From Lysinibacillus irui (GTDB lineage Bacteria; Bacillota; Bacilli; Bacillales_A; Planococcaceae), in contig NZ_CP113527.1 of assembly GCF_028877475.1 (NCBI RefSeq), positions 4,271,501-4,335,500 on the forward strand: 64,000 bases of DNA, read 5' to 3'. Position 1 is the first letter of the stretch. Each line of letters starts with the position of its first letter. A program made the translations under genes and the position numbers. Below are positions 41,728 to 51,126 of this stretch, in pieces. A model generated the notes under the pieces. That model had not been told where the DNA came from. It was given only the letters and a program-made list of their open reading frames with translations, and ran no database searches.

Positions 41728-44172
41728 TTATTTAGAGATAGAAACTCCCTCTTTTTTCTTCACAACAAATTCATCATTTACATAATCAATGACTACTTGA
41801 TTACCCTTTTCTACGTTACCTTTAAGCAATTCTTCGGATAATCGATCCTCTACTTGTTTTTGTAATGCACGGCGTAGTGGACGCGCACCGTATTGAGGGT
41901 CATAGCCTTCCTCTGCAATTTTCTCAAGGGCTGCATCTGTTAGCTCTAACGAAATATCTTGCTCTTTTAAGCGTTTCGTTAATGCATTGCCCATCATTGC
42001 AATGATCTCTTTTAAATGCTCTTTTTCTAATGAGTGGAAGACAATCATTTCATCGATACGGTTTAAGAACTCTGGGCGGAATGCTTTTTTCAATTCTTCT
42101 AGCATTGTACCCTTCATGTCTTTATGTTTAGATGCCGCACCGCCTACATTGAAACCAAGGCTCTTTTGATATTTTAAAGCATCAGCACCAACGTTAGATG
42201 TCATAATAACCACTGTATTGCGGAAGTCTACAACACGCCCCTTAGAGTCTGTTAAACGACCATCTTCAAGAACTTGCAGAAGAATATTGAACACATCAGG
42301 GTGTGCTTTTTCAATTTCATCTAATAATACTACTGAATAAGGTTTACGACGAACTTTTTCAGTCAGTTGACCACCATCATCGAAGCCTACATAGCCTGGA
42401 GGTGAACCTACTAGGCGTGAAGTCGAATGTTTCTCCATGTATTCAGACATATCGACACGTATCATAGCATCTTCATCACCAAACATTACTTCAGCAAGCG
42501 CTCTTGCAAGCTCTGTTTTACCAACACCTGTAGGTCCTAAGAAGATAAATGAACCAATTGGTCGTTTTGGATCTTTTAAGCCTGCTCTTGCACGGCGGAT
42601 TGCACGGGAAATGGCCTCTACCGCTTCTCCTTGCCCAACAACACGTTTGTGTAATTCCTCTTCGAGTTGTAACAACTTAGATGATTCTTCGGAAGCAATT
42701 TTAGCTACCGGGATTCCTGTCCACATCGATACTACTGCTGCAACATCATCCACAGTCACTTTTGATTCGGCTTTGCCTTGCTCTTCTTTCCAATTTTTCC
42801 GAGTAGCTTCAATTTCATCTTTCAGCTTTTGCTCTGTGTCTCTTAGAGATGCTGCCTTTTCAAACTCTTGGCCCGATACGGCTGCATTTTTTTCCGAGCG
42901 AACATTTTCAAGCTTATCTTCAAGTGCCTTTAGGTTTGGTGGCACTGCAAATGAACGTAAGCGTACTTTAGAACCAGCCTCATCAATTAAGTCAATCGCT
43001 TTATCTGGCAAGAAGCGGTCAGAAATATATCTGTCACTCATTTTTGCAGCTGCTTCGATTGCTTCATCTGTTATTTTTACGCGGTGATGTGCTTCATAAC
43101 GATCACGTAAACCTTGAATAATTTGAATCGCTTCTTCTACTGTTGGTTCATCCACTTGAATTGGTTGGAAACGACGCTCTAATGCTGCATCCTTTTCAAT
43201 ATATTTACGGTATTCATCAAGCGTAGTTGCCCCAATACATTGAAGCTCGCCTCGTGCTAAAGATGGTTTTAAAATATTGGATGCATCAATCGCACCTTCT
43301 GCACCACCAGCACCGATTAATGTATGCAATTCATCGATAAATAAAATAATATTACCAGCTTGGCGAATTTCATCCATTACCTTTTTCAAACGGTCCTCAA
43401 ATTCACCACGATATTTTGTACCAGCAACGACAGTTCCCATATCGAGCGTCATCACTCGCTTGTCACGAAGGATTTCAGGCACTTCGTTATTTATAATTTG
43501 CTGTGCTAGCCCCTCCGCAATAGCTGTTTTACCAACACCAGGCTCACCAATCAATACAGGGTTATTTTTAGTACGACGTGATAAAACCTCGATGACACGT
43601 GTAATTTCCTTACTTCGACCAATAACAGGGTCTAATGTACCTTCACGTGCAATTTGTGTTAAATCACGTGCTAGGCTATCTAATGTTGGAGTATTGGCAG
43701 CTTGTGCTGCTTGTTGTCCAGATTGTGCATTATCGTTATTACCTAGTAGCAATAGTACTTGTTGACGTGCTTTATTTAAACCGACACCGGCGTTATTTAG
43801 GACACGAGCTGCCACCCCTTCTCCTTCACGAATAAGGGCTAGTAGCAAATGCTCTGTGCCGATATATGAGTGACCTAATTTACGTGATTCGTCAACTGAT
43901 AGTTCAATTACTTTCTTAGCTCTTGGCGTATAATGAACAATTGGGCCAACGTCTTCTTTACCCTTACCAACTAACTCTTCAATACCAGCTTCAATTCTTT
44001 GAGGACTAATATCAATAGCTTCTAACGCTTTTGCAGCAATACCGCCGCCTTCACGTATAAGCCCTAATAGAATATGCTCTGTGCCAATAGATTCGTGCTT
44101 CCAACGAATAGCCTCTTCTTGAGCAAGCTGTAATACTTTTTGCGCGCGTTGTGTAAAACGATTAAACATCAT
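41728..44172 (-). CDS. clpC: AAA+ unfoldase ClpC
   Basis: Unfolds arginine-phosphorylated and adaptor-delivered substrates for ClpP. 814 residues: two N-terminal repeats, AAA-1 with GEPGVGKTA, a middle coiled coil with UVR-type sequence, AAA-2 with GPTGVGKTE, and the YQKSLGF region near the C-terminal domain. I start at 44172 ([13 protein letters not shown]), inside the mcsB end with GGAGAGG upstream. Confidence 0.97.
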   Translation of the reverse strand: MMFNRFTQRAQKVLQLAQEEAIRWKHESIGTEHILLGLIREGGGIAAKALEAIDISPQRIEAGIEELVGKGKEDVGPIVHYTPRAKKVIELSVDESRKLGHSYIGTEHLLLALIREGEGVAARVLNNAGVGLNKARQQVLLLLGNNDNAQSGQQAAQAANTPTLDSLARDLTQIAREGTLDPVIGRSKEITRVIEVLSRRTKNNPVLIGEPGVGKTAIAEGLAQQIINNEVPEILRDKRVMTLDMGTVVAGTKYRGEFEDRLKKVMDEIRQAGNIILFIDELHTLIGAGGAEGAIDASNILKPSLARGELQCIGATTLDEYRKYIEKDAALERRFQPIQVDEPTVEEAIQIIQGLRDRYEAHHRVKITDEAIEAAAKMSDRYISDRFLPDKAIDLIDEAGSKVRLRSFAVPPNLKALEDKLENVRSEKNAAVSGQEFEKAASLRDTEQKLKDEIEATRKNWKEEQGKAESKVTVDDVAAVVSMWTGIPVAKIASEESSKLLQLEEELHKRVVGQGEAVEAISRAIRRARAGLKDPKRPIGSFIFLGPTGVGKTELARALAEVMFGDEDAMIRVDMSEYMEKHSTSRLVGSPPGYVGFDDGGQLTEKVRRKPYSVVLLDEIEKAHPDVFNILLQVLEDGRLTDSKGRVVDFRNTVVIMTSNVGADALKYQKSLGFNVGGAASKHKDMKGTMLEELKKAFRPEFLNRIDEMIVFHSLEKEHLKEIIAMMGNALTKRLKEQDISLELTDAALEKIAEEGYDPQYGARPLRRALQKQVEDRLSEELLKGNVEKGNQVVIDYVNDEFVVKKKEGVSISK

Positions 44173-45271
44173 ATAAATCCTCTCCTTTTTCCCCATTTAT
44201 AGGCTTATTCGTATATTCTCGAGATAACGCCTCACGAAGCATTTCTGCTCGTACACGATCTCGTTCAGCAGGGGGCAGTGCCTCGCCTGCATAGTGCTGT
44301 AAAAAACCTGGTTGCATACTGACAACACACTCATTTAACGTTGTTGCATGAATACCTGCAATCAACTCTAAATCCACACCTAGACGAACATTAGATAGAC
44401 AGGTAGCTGCTTCCTCACTTGTTAAAATTCTCGCATGAGTTAGAGTACCTAAAGCTCGATATACTCTATCTTCTAGAGCAAGCTCCGCTTTTTCCATCAA
44501 TTTACTTCTTGCATGTCGTTCTTTCTGAATAATCTTTTCAGCGACACTTTGGATATCTGCTAAAATGTCCTCTTCTGTCTTACCAAGAGTAATTTGGTTA
44601 GACACTTGATAAACATTGCCTAAATTTTCGCTGCCTTCTCCGTATATACCTCTTACAGTCATGCCTAAGCGTGTCATAGCATTAATAATTTGATTCATTT
44701 GTCCCGTTAAGGTTAGGGCAGGTAAATGCATCATGACGGATGCTCGGAGACCCGTACCAATATTCGTCGGACAACTTGTTAAATAGCCAAATGTATCTCG
44801 GAAGGCGTAAGGTAATACCTTCTCTAGAATACGATCAATTTTATTTGCTTGTTCATAAGCACTTTGAAGTTGAAAACTTGCTGTCATACATTGAATGCGC
44901 AAATGATCTTCTTCATTCACCATAATGCTAACGGATTCATCTTCAGAAAGTAGGATAGAGCCCACTTGTTCTTTTTTAGCTAATTGCGGACTAATTAAGT
45001 GCTTTTCGACAAGAATTTGACGCTGCAAAGGTGTTAAATCCTTTATAGCAAAATAAGCATAATCATTTTGAAGCGTTGGGCTATCACTTACTGCATGTGT
45101 AACTGCCTGCTCCACTTGCAATGCTTCATTCTCTGAGAATGCCAGCGGAAAACGATAACCATCTAAATTTCGAGCAAGGCGAATACGTGTACTAATGACA
45201 ATATCTGAATAATCATCCTCGATATGCATCCAAGATGGCGTCGCACGCTCTAAAAATGATTCAATCATCAT
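44162..45271 (-). CDS. mcsB: Protein-arginine kinase McsB
   Basis: Phosphagen-kinase-like enzyme that marks proteins with phosphoarginine for ClpCP. 369 residues; nucleotide-binding [10 protein letters not shown] (27-36), catalytic C167 in [11 protein letters not shown], and the RDRVRA motif (337-342) that binds phosphoarginine in the C-terminal domain. Overlaps mcsA by four bases and clpC by 11. Confidence 0.97.
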   Translation of the reverse strand: MMIESFLERATPSWMHIEDDYSDIVISTRIRLARNLDGYRFPLAFSENEALQVEQAVTHAVSDSPTLQNDYAYFAIKDLTPLQRQILVEKHLISPQLAKKEQVGSILLSEDESVSIMVNEEDHLRIQCMTASFQLQSAYEQANKIDRILEKVLPYAFRDTFGYLTSCPTNIGTGLRASVMMHLPALTLTGQMNQIINAMTRLGMTVRGIYGEGSENLGNVYQVSNQITLGKTEEDILADIQSVAEKIIQKERHARSKLMEKAELALEDRVYRALGTLTHARILTSEEAATCLSNVRLGVDLELIAGIHATTLNECVVSMQPGFLQHYAGEALPPAERDRVRAEMLREALSREYTNKPINGEKGEDLYDV

Positions 45272-45810
45272 GTCACATCACCACCTTCAAATTGCAGCTG
45301 CTTCTCTAACTCTTTGACTTCATCTCGAAGCTTAGCCGCCTCTTCAAATTGTTCTTCATCAACAGCCGATTTCATTCGCTTACGAATATCCTCAATTTGC
45401 TTTTTAATTACATACACATTACTGCGAGCGCCAGGCATTTTTCCGATGTGTTGGGGTCCTGCCTGGATGCGATTAAAGAGCTTTGGTAAATGCTCACTAA
45501 ATGTGTCATAACAGCTTGGGCATCCAAATTTCCCTTCTTTTAAAAATTGTTTATACGAAAATCCACATTGTGGGCATGTTTGCTGTTGTGGTTGTACTTG
45601 TTGTTTTTCTCCAACCTTTTGCCACGTTGGTGAGCCAAACCAGTTTGATAATAACTGTTGTATAGAAACTGGCTCTTGTTTAAATTCTGCATGAAATGGA
45701 TGGAACTGTGAGGCGCAGACGTCACAATAATGGTGCTCCACCTTTTGCCCATTTTGAACTTGTGTTACTGTAACTGTTGCATTACGTTGTTTACAATGTT
45801 CGCATATCAT
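45268..45810 (-). CDS. mcsA: McsB activator protein McsA
   Basis: 180 residues. Zinc sites C3/C6 and C29/C32, then C79/C82 and C97/C100; C-terminal UVR domain at about residues 133-170. Activates McsB and cooperates in removing CtsR. Start at 45810 (MICEHCKQRN) with GAGGTG six bases upstream. Confidence 0.95.
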   Translation of the reverse strand: MICEHCKQRNATVTVTQVQNGQKVEHHYCDVCASQFHPFHAEFKQEPVSIQQLLSNWFGSPTWQKVGEKQQVQPQQQTCPQCGFSYKQFLKEGKFGCPSCYDTFSEHLPKLFNRIQAGPQHIGKMPGARSNVYVIKKQIEDIRKRMKSAVDEEQFEEAAKLRDEVKELEKQLQFEGGDVT

Positions 45811-45823
45811 TCCCATCACCTCA

Positions 45824-46294
45824 CTATTTTTGCTGTTCATATTTGATTGTTGTCAGCATCGCTCGCAATATTTTTGATCGAATGGTATCTCTTAGAGGGA
45901 GATGTAAATCGATCGTTGAGCGATCAATTGCTGCTAACATTAATTTCGCTTCTCGTTTTGAAATTACCTGCTCATCGATAAGCCGATATATTAAATCCTC
46001 TGCCATCGTTTGTGAGGCTCCACCTTCAATTTGCCTGAGAACATCATCGATTAAATCAATCTGTGAATTCGCGCGGACACGTAAAATTCGAATGTATCCA
46101 CCACCACCACGTTTGCTCTCAACAAGGTAACCTCGCTCGGCAGTAAATCTTGTATTAATGACATAATTTATTTGTGATGGGACACATTGAAATTTATCAG
46201 CAATCTCACTACGTTTAATTTCAATATGCCCTTCTCCACCTAATTCAAGTACTTGCTTTAAGTAACCTTCTATGATGTCTGATATATTACGCAT
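45824..46294 (-). CDS. ctsR: Transcriptional repressor CtsR
   Basis: Heat-sensitive repressor of clp genes. 156 residues; winged HTH with SEIADKFQCVPSQINYVINTRF and the glycine loop RGGGG at 62-66 that serves as thermosensor; C-terminal domain with the McsB-targeted arginines. First gene of the operon, start 46294 (MRNISDIIEG) with GAGGTG upstream. Its promoter carries its own operator. Confidence 0.96.
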   Translation of the reverse strand: MRNISDIIEGYLKQVLELGGEGHIEIKRSEIADKFQCVPSQINYVINTRFTAERGYLVESKRGGGGYIRILRVRANSQIDLIDDVLRQIEGGASQTMAEDLIYRLIDEQVISKREAKLMLAAIDRSTIDLHLPLRDTIRSKILRAMLTTIKYEQQK

Positions 46295-46325
46295 TTTAGG
46301 AATACACCTCGCTTGCTTCACTGAC

Positions 46326-46352
46326 TTTGACTATCTTTGACTTTCTTTGAGT
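46326..46352 (-). promoter_or_regulatory. CtsR operator with three tandem heptads
   Basis: Three heptads at 10-base period: TTTGACT (46326-46332), TTTGACT (46336-46342), TTTGAGT (46346-46352) in plus-strand notation. On the minus strand the first two give AGTCAAA-N3-AGTCAAA, matching the CtsR consensus exactly; the third has one change. They lie right behind the -10 box of the operon. Confidence 0.93.
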
Positions 46353-46354
46353 AT

Positions 46355-46384
46355 ATTATACAAAACGCTTGAAAATAATTGCAA
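46355..46384 (-). promoter_or_regulatory. SigA promoter of the ctsR-clpC operon
   Basis: TATAAT (46355-46360) and TTGCAA (46379-46384), spacer 18, minus strand. The tandem CtsR heptads cover the start-site region, so repression would be by blocking RNA polymerase. Confidence 0.75.
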
Positions 46385-46517
46385 TGATTTCGCCCATAGA
46401 AAATGAAAAGTACTGAAATTGGCTATTTTATGCTCTTGAAACTAGCTCTTTTTTTATCATATCTGTTCGGTTCTCTATTTCCTCATACACTTAATGTACC
46501 CTTATTAGCCATAGAAA

Positions 46518-46554
46518 AAACGCAAGCATATGCAACTAGCATATACTTGCGTTT
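46518..46554 (-). terminator. Intrinsic terminator of the DUF4870-like gene
   Basis: 9-bp outer stem (46518-46526 with 46546-46554) extended by inner ATATGC/GCATAT pairs; TTTC follows on the minus strand. Confidence 0.8.
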
Positions 46555-46562
46555 ATAAAAAT

Positions 46563-46868
46563 TTATACCCAACGTCCAACTATTGGATAACGCCAAGGTT
46601 CATCAGACAGTGCTTTAACGATACCGATAATCGGTACAACAAATAGCATAATGCCGAAAATAAGTAAAAACGGTAATCCAATAAGGACAAAGCTTAAAAC
46701 AACAGAAATAGCAATTAAAACTCCCATAACGATTTGGAATAGCAATGCTTGAATGGAAATTGCTTTCACTTCCTCATCAGAACTAATTAAGAAGAAAATA
46801 ATGGGTACTAACCATGGCGCAAAAAATGCACTAGCGTGTATGATTACTTTAGACCATTTACTCTCCAT
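46563..46868 (-). CDS. DUF4870-type small membrane protein
   Basis: 101 residues from ATG 46868 (MESKWSKVIIHASAFFAPW), with AAAGGG upstream. Three hydrophobic segments; the first follows the motif HASAFFAPWLVPI, and the pattern fits the DUF4870/Tic20-like family. Role unknown. Single-gene unit with its own terminator. Confidence 0.7.
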   Translation of the reverse strand: MESKWSKVIIHASAFFAPWLVPIIFFLISSDEEVKAISIQALLFQIVMGVLIAISVVLSFVLIGLPFLLIFGIMLFVVPIIGIVKALSDEPWRYPIVGRWV

Positions 46869-46988
46869 ATATATCAACCCTTTCTTATCCTTTGTTTATG
46901 TTTTATGTACTTCTATTTACGGAACTATACCCGTAATAGTTTCACATTGAATTGGATTTTTAAAAATTTTTTTGGAAGGCAGTGATGC

Positions 46989-47675
46989 ATGATGGAATTT
47001 AACAATACTTTAGCAAATGAATATGAAAAAGGTATTCGTCGTACTTTACCAAGCTATGATGCAATGCTTCGTTTAATACAAACCTTTTATCATTCTACAT
47101 TGCCTGAAAAGGCTGAGATTTTAATCGTAGGTTCAGGAAGCGGCAACGAGATTTTACAACTTGCAGAAGGCAGACCCTTTTGGTCATTTACTGGCATTGA
47201 TCCCTCAGAATCCATGCTCAAAATAGCTAAAGAACGTTTAAAATCACTAACCAATAGGATGTCATACCATCAAGGAACAATACTAGATACTCAGTTATCT
47301 ACTGAAAATTATGATGCAGCCAGCCTAGTACTCGTCCTTCATTTTATTCAGGATTATGAGGATAAGCTATCGACATTGAAAGAAATAGCAAAACATTTAA
47401 AACCCGGTTCCCCCTTTGTCCTTGTCTCAAAATATGGTGAACCTGGTTCGATCGAAACAGAGCTTCAATTTGATTTATGGCGTTCCTATTGGTTACAACA
47501 TACAAAGCTTTCGGTATCCGATGTAGCAGAAATGGAAAAATCCATTCGCTCCCTTTCCTTTATGCGAGAAGAAGATATTGTGACATTGTTACAGAAAGCG
47601 GGTTTTATAAAACCTAGTAGATTTTTTGCCACTACTTTGTTTGGTGGATGGGTATGCTTTAAAGAGGAGCATTAA
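46989..47675 (+). CDS. Class I SAM-dependent methyltransferase
   Basis: 228 residues. Motif I ILIVGSGSGNEIL (44-56), then the acidic residue in GIDPSESML and a D-rich motif near NYDAASLVLVLHF. Small-molecule type (Methyltransf_25-like), substrate unknown. GGAAGG lies 9 bases before the start; ATG 46992 is a close alternative. The first plus-strand gene of the window, followed closely by the CorA-like gene. Confidence 0.78.
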   Translation: MMEFNNTLANEYEKGIRRTLPSYDAMLRLIQTFYHSTLPEKAEILIVGSGSGNEILQLAEGRPFWSFTGIDPSESMLKIAKERLKSLTNRMSYHQGTILDTQLSTENYDAASLVLVLHFIQDYEDKLSTLKEIAKHLKPGSPFVLVSKYGEPGSIETELQFDLWRSYWLQHTKLSVSDVAEMEKSIRSLSFMREEDIVTLLQKAGFIKPSRFFATTLFGGWVCFKEEH

Positions 47676-47712
47676 ATAAATATTTTGTAGTAATAACTTT
47701 GAGGTGAAAGCT

Positions 47713-48675
47713 GTGATAAGCACCATTGGCATTACAAAAAAACAACAACTACTAAAAGATTTCCCTTTGGAAACTATACATCAGCAAGAGTTTGAATGGT
47801 ATTGGGTTGATTTTAACTGTCCTACTGCAGAGGAGGAATCCTTGCTGGATTCATTTTTTCATTTCCACCCGCTAGCTATTGAAGATTGCTTAATGCGCTT
47901 ACAGCGTCCAAAGCTCGATTTTTACGATGATTTTCATTTTTTTGTTATTCATCGATTAAACGAAGAGACATTAGGAGCGGAAGAGGTAAATATCTTTGCC
48001 TCTAATAAATATATTGTGACATTCCATAAGAACCCTGTACCCGAAATAGAGAGGGTTCAAAAACTTTTGGAAAACCAGCCAAAGAATTGGGAACGTGGCA
48101 CTGTTTACCTAACTTATCAAACTATAGATAAAATCGTTGATAGTTATTTCCCTCTTGTTTATAAAATTGAGGATCATTTAAATGCACTAGAAGGCGAGCT
48201 TACATACCAAAGCAATGTAAATGCTATGAAGATTGTCTTCGAATTTCGAAGCGATTTGCTTGACTTAAGACGTACCATTTTACCAATGCGTGACCTTTTA
48301 TATCGGGTGCTTAATTCTTATCGATTTTCATTAAATAAATCAGAACGAGCTTATTTTGGAGATATCTACGACCATTTACTTAAATTAACAGAAATGGTTG
48401 AATCCAATCGAGAACTTACAGCAGATATGCGCGATAGTTATATGGCCATGAGTTCAAGTCGTATGAATGGTATTATGATGACTTTAACGATTGTGTCGAC
48501 CATCTTTATACCGCTAACTTTTATTGCTGGCGTCTATGGGATGAATTTCGATAATATGCCTGAACTTCACGGTCAATATAGCTATTTTATTGTACTTGGC
48601 ATCATGATTATTATCGTTATCTTTATGCTTGCTATCTTTAAACATAAAGGCTGGTTTAAACTTTTTAAACCATAA
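47713..48675 (+). CDS. CorA-family divalent cation transporter
   Basis: 320 residues from GTG 47713 (GAGGTG lies 6 bases upstream; a GTG at 47704 overlaps that site). Large cytoplasmic N-terminal domain and two C-terminal membrane helices with the pore motif YGMN (GMN at 276-278) followed by MPEL. Could carry magnesium, cobalt or zinc. Ends at a bidirectional terminator. Confidence 0.9.
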   Translation: MISTIGITKKQQLLKDFPLETIHQQEFEWYWVDFNCPTAEEESLLDSFFHFHPLAIEDCLMRLQRPKLDFYDDFHFFVIHRLNEETLGAEEVNIFASNKYIVTFHKNPVPEIERVQKLLENQPKNWERGTVYLTYQTIDKIVDSYFPLVYKIEDHLNALEGELTYQSNVNAMKIVFEFRSDLLDLRRTILPMRDLLYRVLNSYRFSLNKSERAYFGDIYDHLLKLTEMVESNRELTADMRDSYMAMSSSRMNGIMMTLTIVSTIFIPLTFIAGVYGMNFDNMPELHGQYSYFIVLGIMIIIVIFMLAIFKHKGWFKLFKP

Positions 48676-48684
48676 GGACAAAAA

Positions 48685-48716
48685 ACTGCTCGTTTTTTTT
48701 GGAAAAAACGAGCAGT
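48685..48716. terminator. Bidirectional terminator
   Basis: Perfect 14-bp stem (48685-48698 with 48703-48716), A/T-rich inside and ACTGCTCG at the base. A T-tract TTTTTT follows on the minus strand. It serves the CorA-like gene and the converging small membrane gene. Confidence 0.82.
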
Positions 48717-48731
48717 GCTATTTATCTATTG

Positions 48732-48941
48732 TTAATACGGCCCACGATCATCAATTTTATTTTCCCCTTGTTGCGGGAATAAGAAGTATGCTAATACCCC
48801 AGACCCTAAAGTTGCACATACAGCAATTAATAATTGCTCAACATCTGGTACCTCAGCATAATAGTTTCGTAACATGTAAATGGAACCAATTGCGACAATA
48901 ACCATGACTGGAATAACAAATTTAAAACGTTTTTTCTCCAT
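48732..48941 (-). CDS. Small hypothetical membrane protein
   Basis: 69 residues, two hydrophobic helices (about 8-25 and 36-55), basic N-terminus MEKKRFKF and polar end DDRGPY. Start has AGGAGGTATTGC upstream. I do not recognise a family. Single gene next to the terminator shared with corA. Confidence 0.65.
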   Translation of the reverse strand: MEKKRFKFVIPVMVIVAIGSIYMLRNYYAEVPDVEQLLIAVCATLGSGVLAYFLFPQQGENKIDDRGPY

Positions 48942-49219
48942 GCAATACCTCCTCTATTTCTTTTTTACGAACAATTAGTAGCTGTTTAAACAGTTCGTAT
49001 TTTACAGGTTTCCTCATTTAAATTCAAATGTACTTTGCCACAAAACGGTCTGATAATAAAGTAAAAAATAAAGAAATATCCAAAATTTTATCCAAATATT
49101 CAGCAATTAATAGTAAAATAGATTTAGTACCAATTATTTATCAAATTTACAAAACAAACATTTCAAAAGTACTTTTTACTTTCAATTTATTATGGATATT
49201 AAGAATGGAGCAAACAATA

Positions 49220-50530
49220 ATGAGTTGGTTTTCAAAAAAAAGCAGTTCTAGCTACTCAATTTCATTAACACCAGAAATTTTTAAGAGCGATGTAAAACTA
49301 GATGTATTGAATCATCCAAATCTCCAAAAACAGTTACAACTTTTAAACTTAACGATTGAGGATTTAGCGATTATTAAGCAACTACAACCTTTAGCAAAGG
49401 ACTTAATCCCTGCAATGGTGGAGCAATTTTATGCAGCCATTAGTTTGAGCCAAGATTTACTTGATATTATTAATAGAACTTCGCATATTGATCGTTTAAA
49501 AATTACATTACATAAACATTTAAGTGATATTTTTGAAAGTCATATTGATGATGCCTATATTGCCGAAAGAAAAGCAATTGCTGAGGCTCATGTGCGTATT
49601 GGGTTACAATCAAAATGGTATATTGCATCATTCCAATCACTCACTTCTACCTTCACAAATTTTGTGAATGAAGTAGATCTTTCAAAAAAGGATGCTATTC
49701 GTGCCATAAACGCTTTTTGTAAAATCATTAATTTTGAGCAACAACTTGTAATTGAGGCCTATGAAAAAGAAGAAGAACGTATTCGTACAGCTGCCGATGC
49801 AACAAAAAATGCACTTGTTACGACCATTCAAAGTACTGCAGAGGAGCTTAATGCGATTAGTGAAGAAACAGCCGCTTCACTACTAGTAATTTCCTCACAA
49901 ACTGATGATATTGCTGTCGCGACCAAACAAGGGTTGAGCTTCGTTGCAGATACTCAAGAAAAATCAAGACGTGGTCAACAGCAGCTTAAAGAACAAAATG
50001 ATTTAATCCAAGTTATATTGCAAAGTGTTAACAGTCTTGAGGTAACGATGAATCAGCTACGTACCTCTTCTCAAAAAATATCTGAGATTGTTGGACTTGT
50101 TACAGGCATTGCTGATCAAACAAATTTATTAGCGTTAAATGCATCGATAGAGGCTGCTCGGGCTGGAGAACACGGTAAAGGATTCGCAGTAGTAGCCGAG
50201 GAAGTACGTAAGCTTGCTGAGGAAACAAAAAATGCCGTGCAGAATGTTTCTCACCTCATTAAAGAAACAGAAAGTAATATTACAACCATGGCTAGTTCTG
50301 TTATCAACGTTGATCAAAAAATTCAGCATAGTGTCAATACACAAGAGAATTTATCCAAGTCATTTAATGATATTGCAGATGCTGTTGCAGGGATTCAACA
50401 GCAATATGTCAATACATCTAGAGATATTTCAGCCATCTCTAATTTAATTACTGAATTATCACAAGGTGCTACCCTTGTTTCTTCATCTTCTGACTCGCTC
50501 ATTAATGTCGTCAACGAACTAAATATGTAA
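49220..50530 (+). CDS. hemAT: HemAT-type globin-coupled aerotaxis transducer
   Basis: 436 residues, soluble. N-terminal globin-coupled sensor domain with proximal heme ligand H124 in AHVRIGL and distal-side Y71, both aligned with B. subtilis HemAT; then a methyl-accepting domain with the tip [27 protein letters not shown]. No membrane helix. Start at 49220 (MSWFSKK) has GGAG 9 bases upstream; the frame is open back to 49028 but that part is A/T-rich leader. No chemotaxis genes nearby, and no SigD promoter seen. Confidence 0.92.
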   Translation: MSWFSKKSSSSYSISLTPEIFKSDVKLDVLNHPNLQKQLQLLNLTIEDLAIIKQLQPLAKDLIPAMVEQFYAAISLSQDLLDIINRTSHIDRLKITLHKHLSDIFESHIDDAYIAERKAIAEAHVRIGLQSKWYIASFQSLTSTFTNFVNEVDLSKKDAIRAINAFCKIINFEQQLVIEAYEKEEERIRTAADATKNALVTTIQSTAEELNAISEETAASLLVISSQTDDIAVATKQGLSFVADTQEKSRRGQQQLKEQNDLIQVILQSVNSLEVTMNQLRTSSQKISEIVGLVTGIADQTNLLALNASIEAARAGEHGKGFAVVAEEVRKLAEETKNAVQNVSHLIKETESNITTMASSVINVDQKIQHSVNTQENLSKSFNDIADAVAGIQQQYVNTSRDISAISNLITELSQGATLVSSSSDSLINVVNELNM

Positions 50531-50539
50531 AATAACAAA

Positions 50540-50571
50540 GGGAGCCTCACTATTTTAATAGTGGAGCTCCC
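50540..50571. terminator. Convergent terminator of hemAT and the thioesterase gene
   Basis: Stem GGGAGC/GCTCCC (50540-50545 with 50566-50571) and inner CACTATT/AATAGTG. On the minus strand TTTGTTATTTT follows. Confidence 0.78.
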
Positions 50572-50578
50572 CTTGTAC

Positions 50579-51058
50579 TTAGTGTGGCAATGCACGTTTT
50601 TGTTTACGGTGCTCTCGTCTTGCTGGCCCTGTTTCAAATAAACGCTTTTCCTCATCTGTTTCAGGGTAAATCGCAGGAACCGGTACTGGTTTCCCTTTCT
50701 CATCTACCGCAACCATCGTAACAAATGATTCTGTCGTTAATTTTTCCTCACCAGTCTCAATATTGCGAGAAACAACGCGAACATAAACCTCCATTGAAGA
50801 ACGTCCTGTAGACGAAACAATACTCTCGATTTCAAGAATATCTCCTACATGTGCGGCTGATAAAAAATCAACCGAATCGATAGAAGCCGTAACTACAAGT
50901 CCCTTAGCATGTTTCATTGCTGTAATAGCAGCGATTTCATCAATATAAGCTAACACTCTTCCGCCAAATATAGAATTGTGATTATTAGTGTCTGGGGGTA
51001 ATACGAGACGCGATTGAACCGTACGTGATTGGCTCATAGGTACAGCGTTGTTTGGCAT
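50579..51058 (-). CDS. Acyl-CoA thioesterase, YkhA/YciA hotdog family
   Basis: 159 residues; hotdog fold with NNHNSIFGGRVLAYIDE (catalytic Asn/Asp region) and VDFLSAAHVGDILEIE. Hydrolyses acyl-CoA, likely of medium or long chain. C-terminal tail basic (RREHRKQKR). The ribosome binding site AAGGGA is about 13 bases from the ATG, further than usual. Confidence 0.88.
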   Translation of the reverse strand: MPNNAVPMSQSRTVQSRLVLPPDTNNHNSIFGGRVLAYIDEIAAITAMKHAKGLVVTASIDSVDFLSAAHVGDILEIESIVSSTGRSSMEVYVRVVSRNIETGEEKLTTESFVTMVAVDEKGKPVPVPAIYPETDEEKRLFETGPARREHRKQKRALPH

Positions 51059-51126
51059 AATTCATGCAACTTCCCTTCATGTATGTTCTGTCGTCATCGT
51101 ATCGCAGAAAAAGAGCTGATGCAAAT

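Noticed and set aside
42437..43087. Plus-strand open frame of 216 codons inside clpC
   Set aside because: Long Ser-rich antisense frame caused by codon bias of clpC; no start signals.
49028..49219. N-terminal extension of HemAT by 64 residues
   Set aside because: The extension is A/T-rich, has no binding site at its start and does not match HemAT proteins; the internal ATG has GGAG at correct distance.
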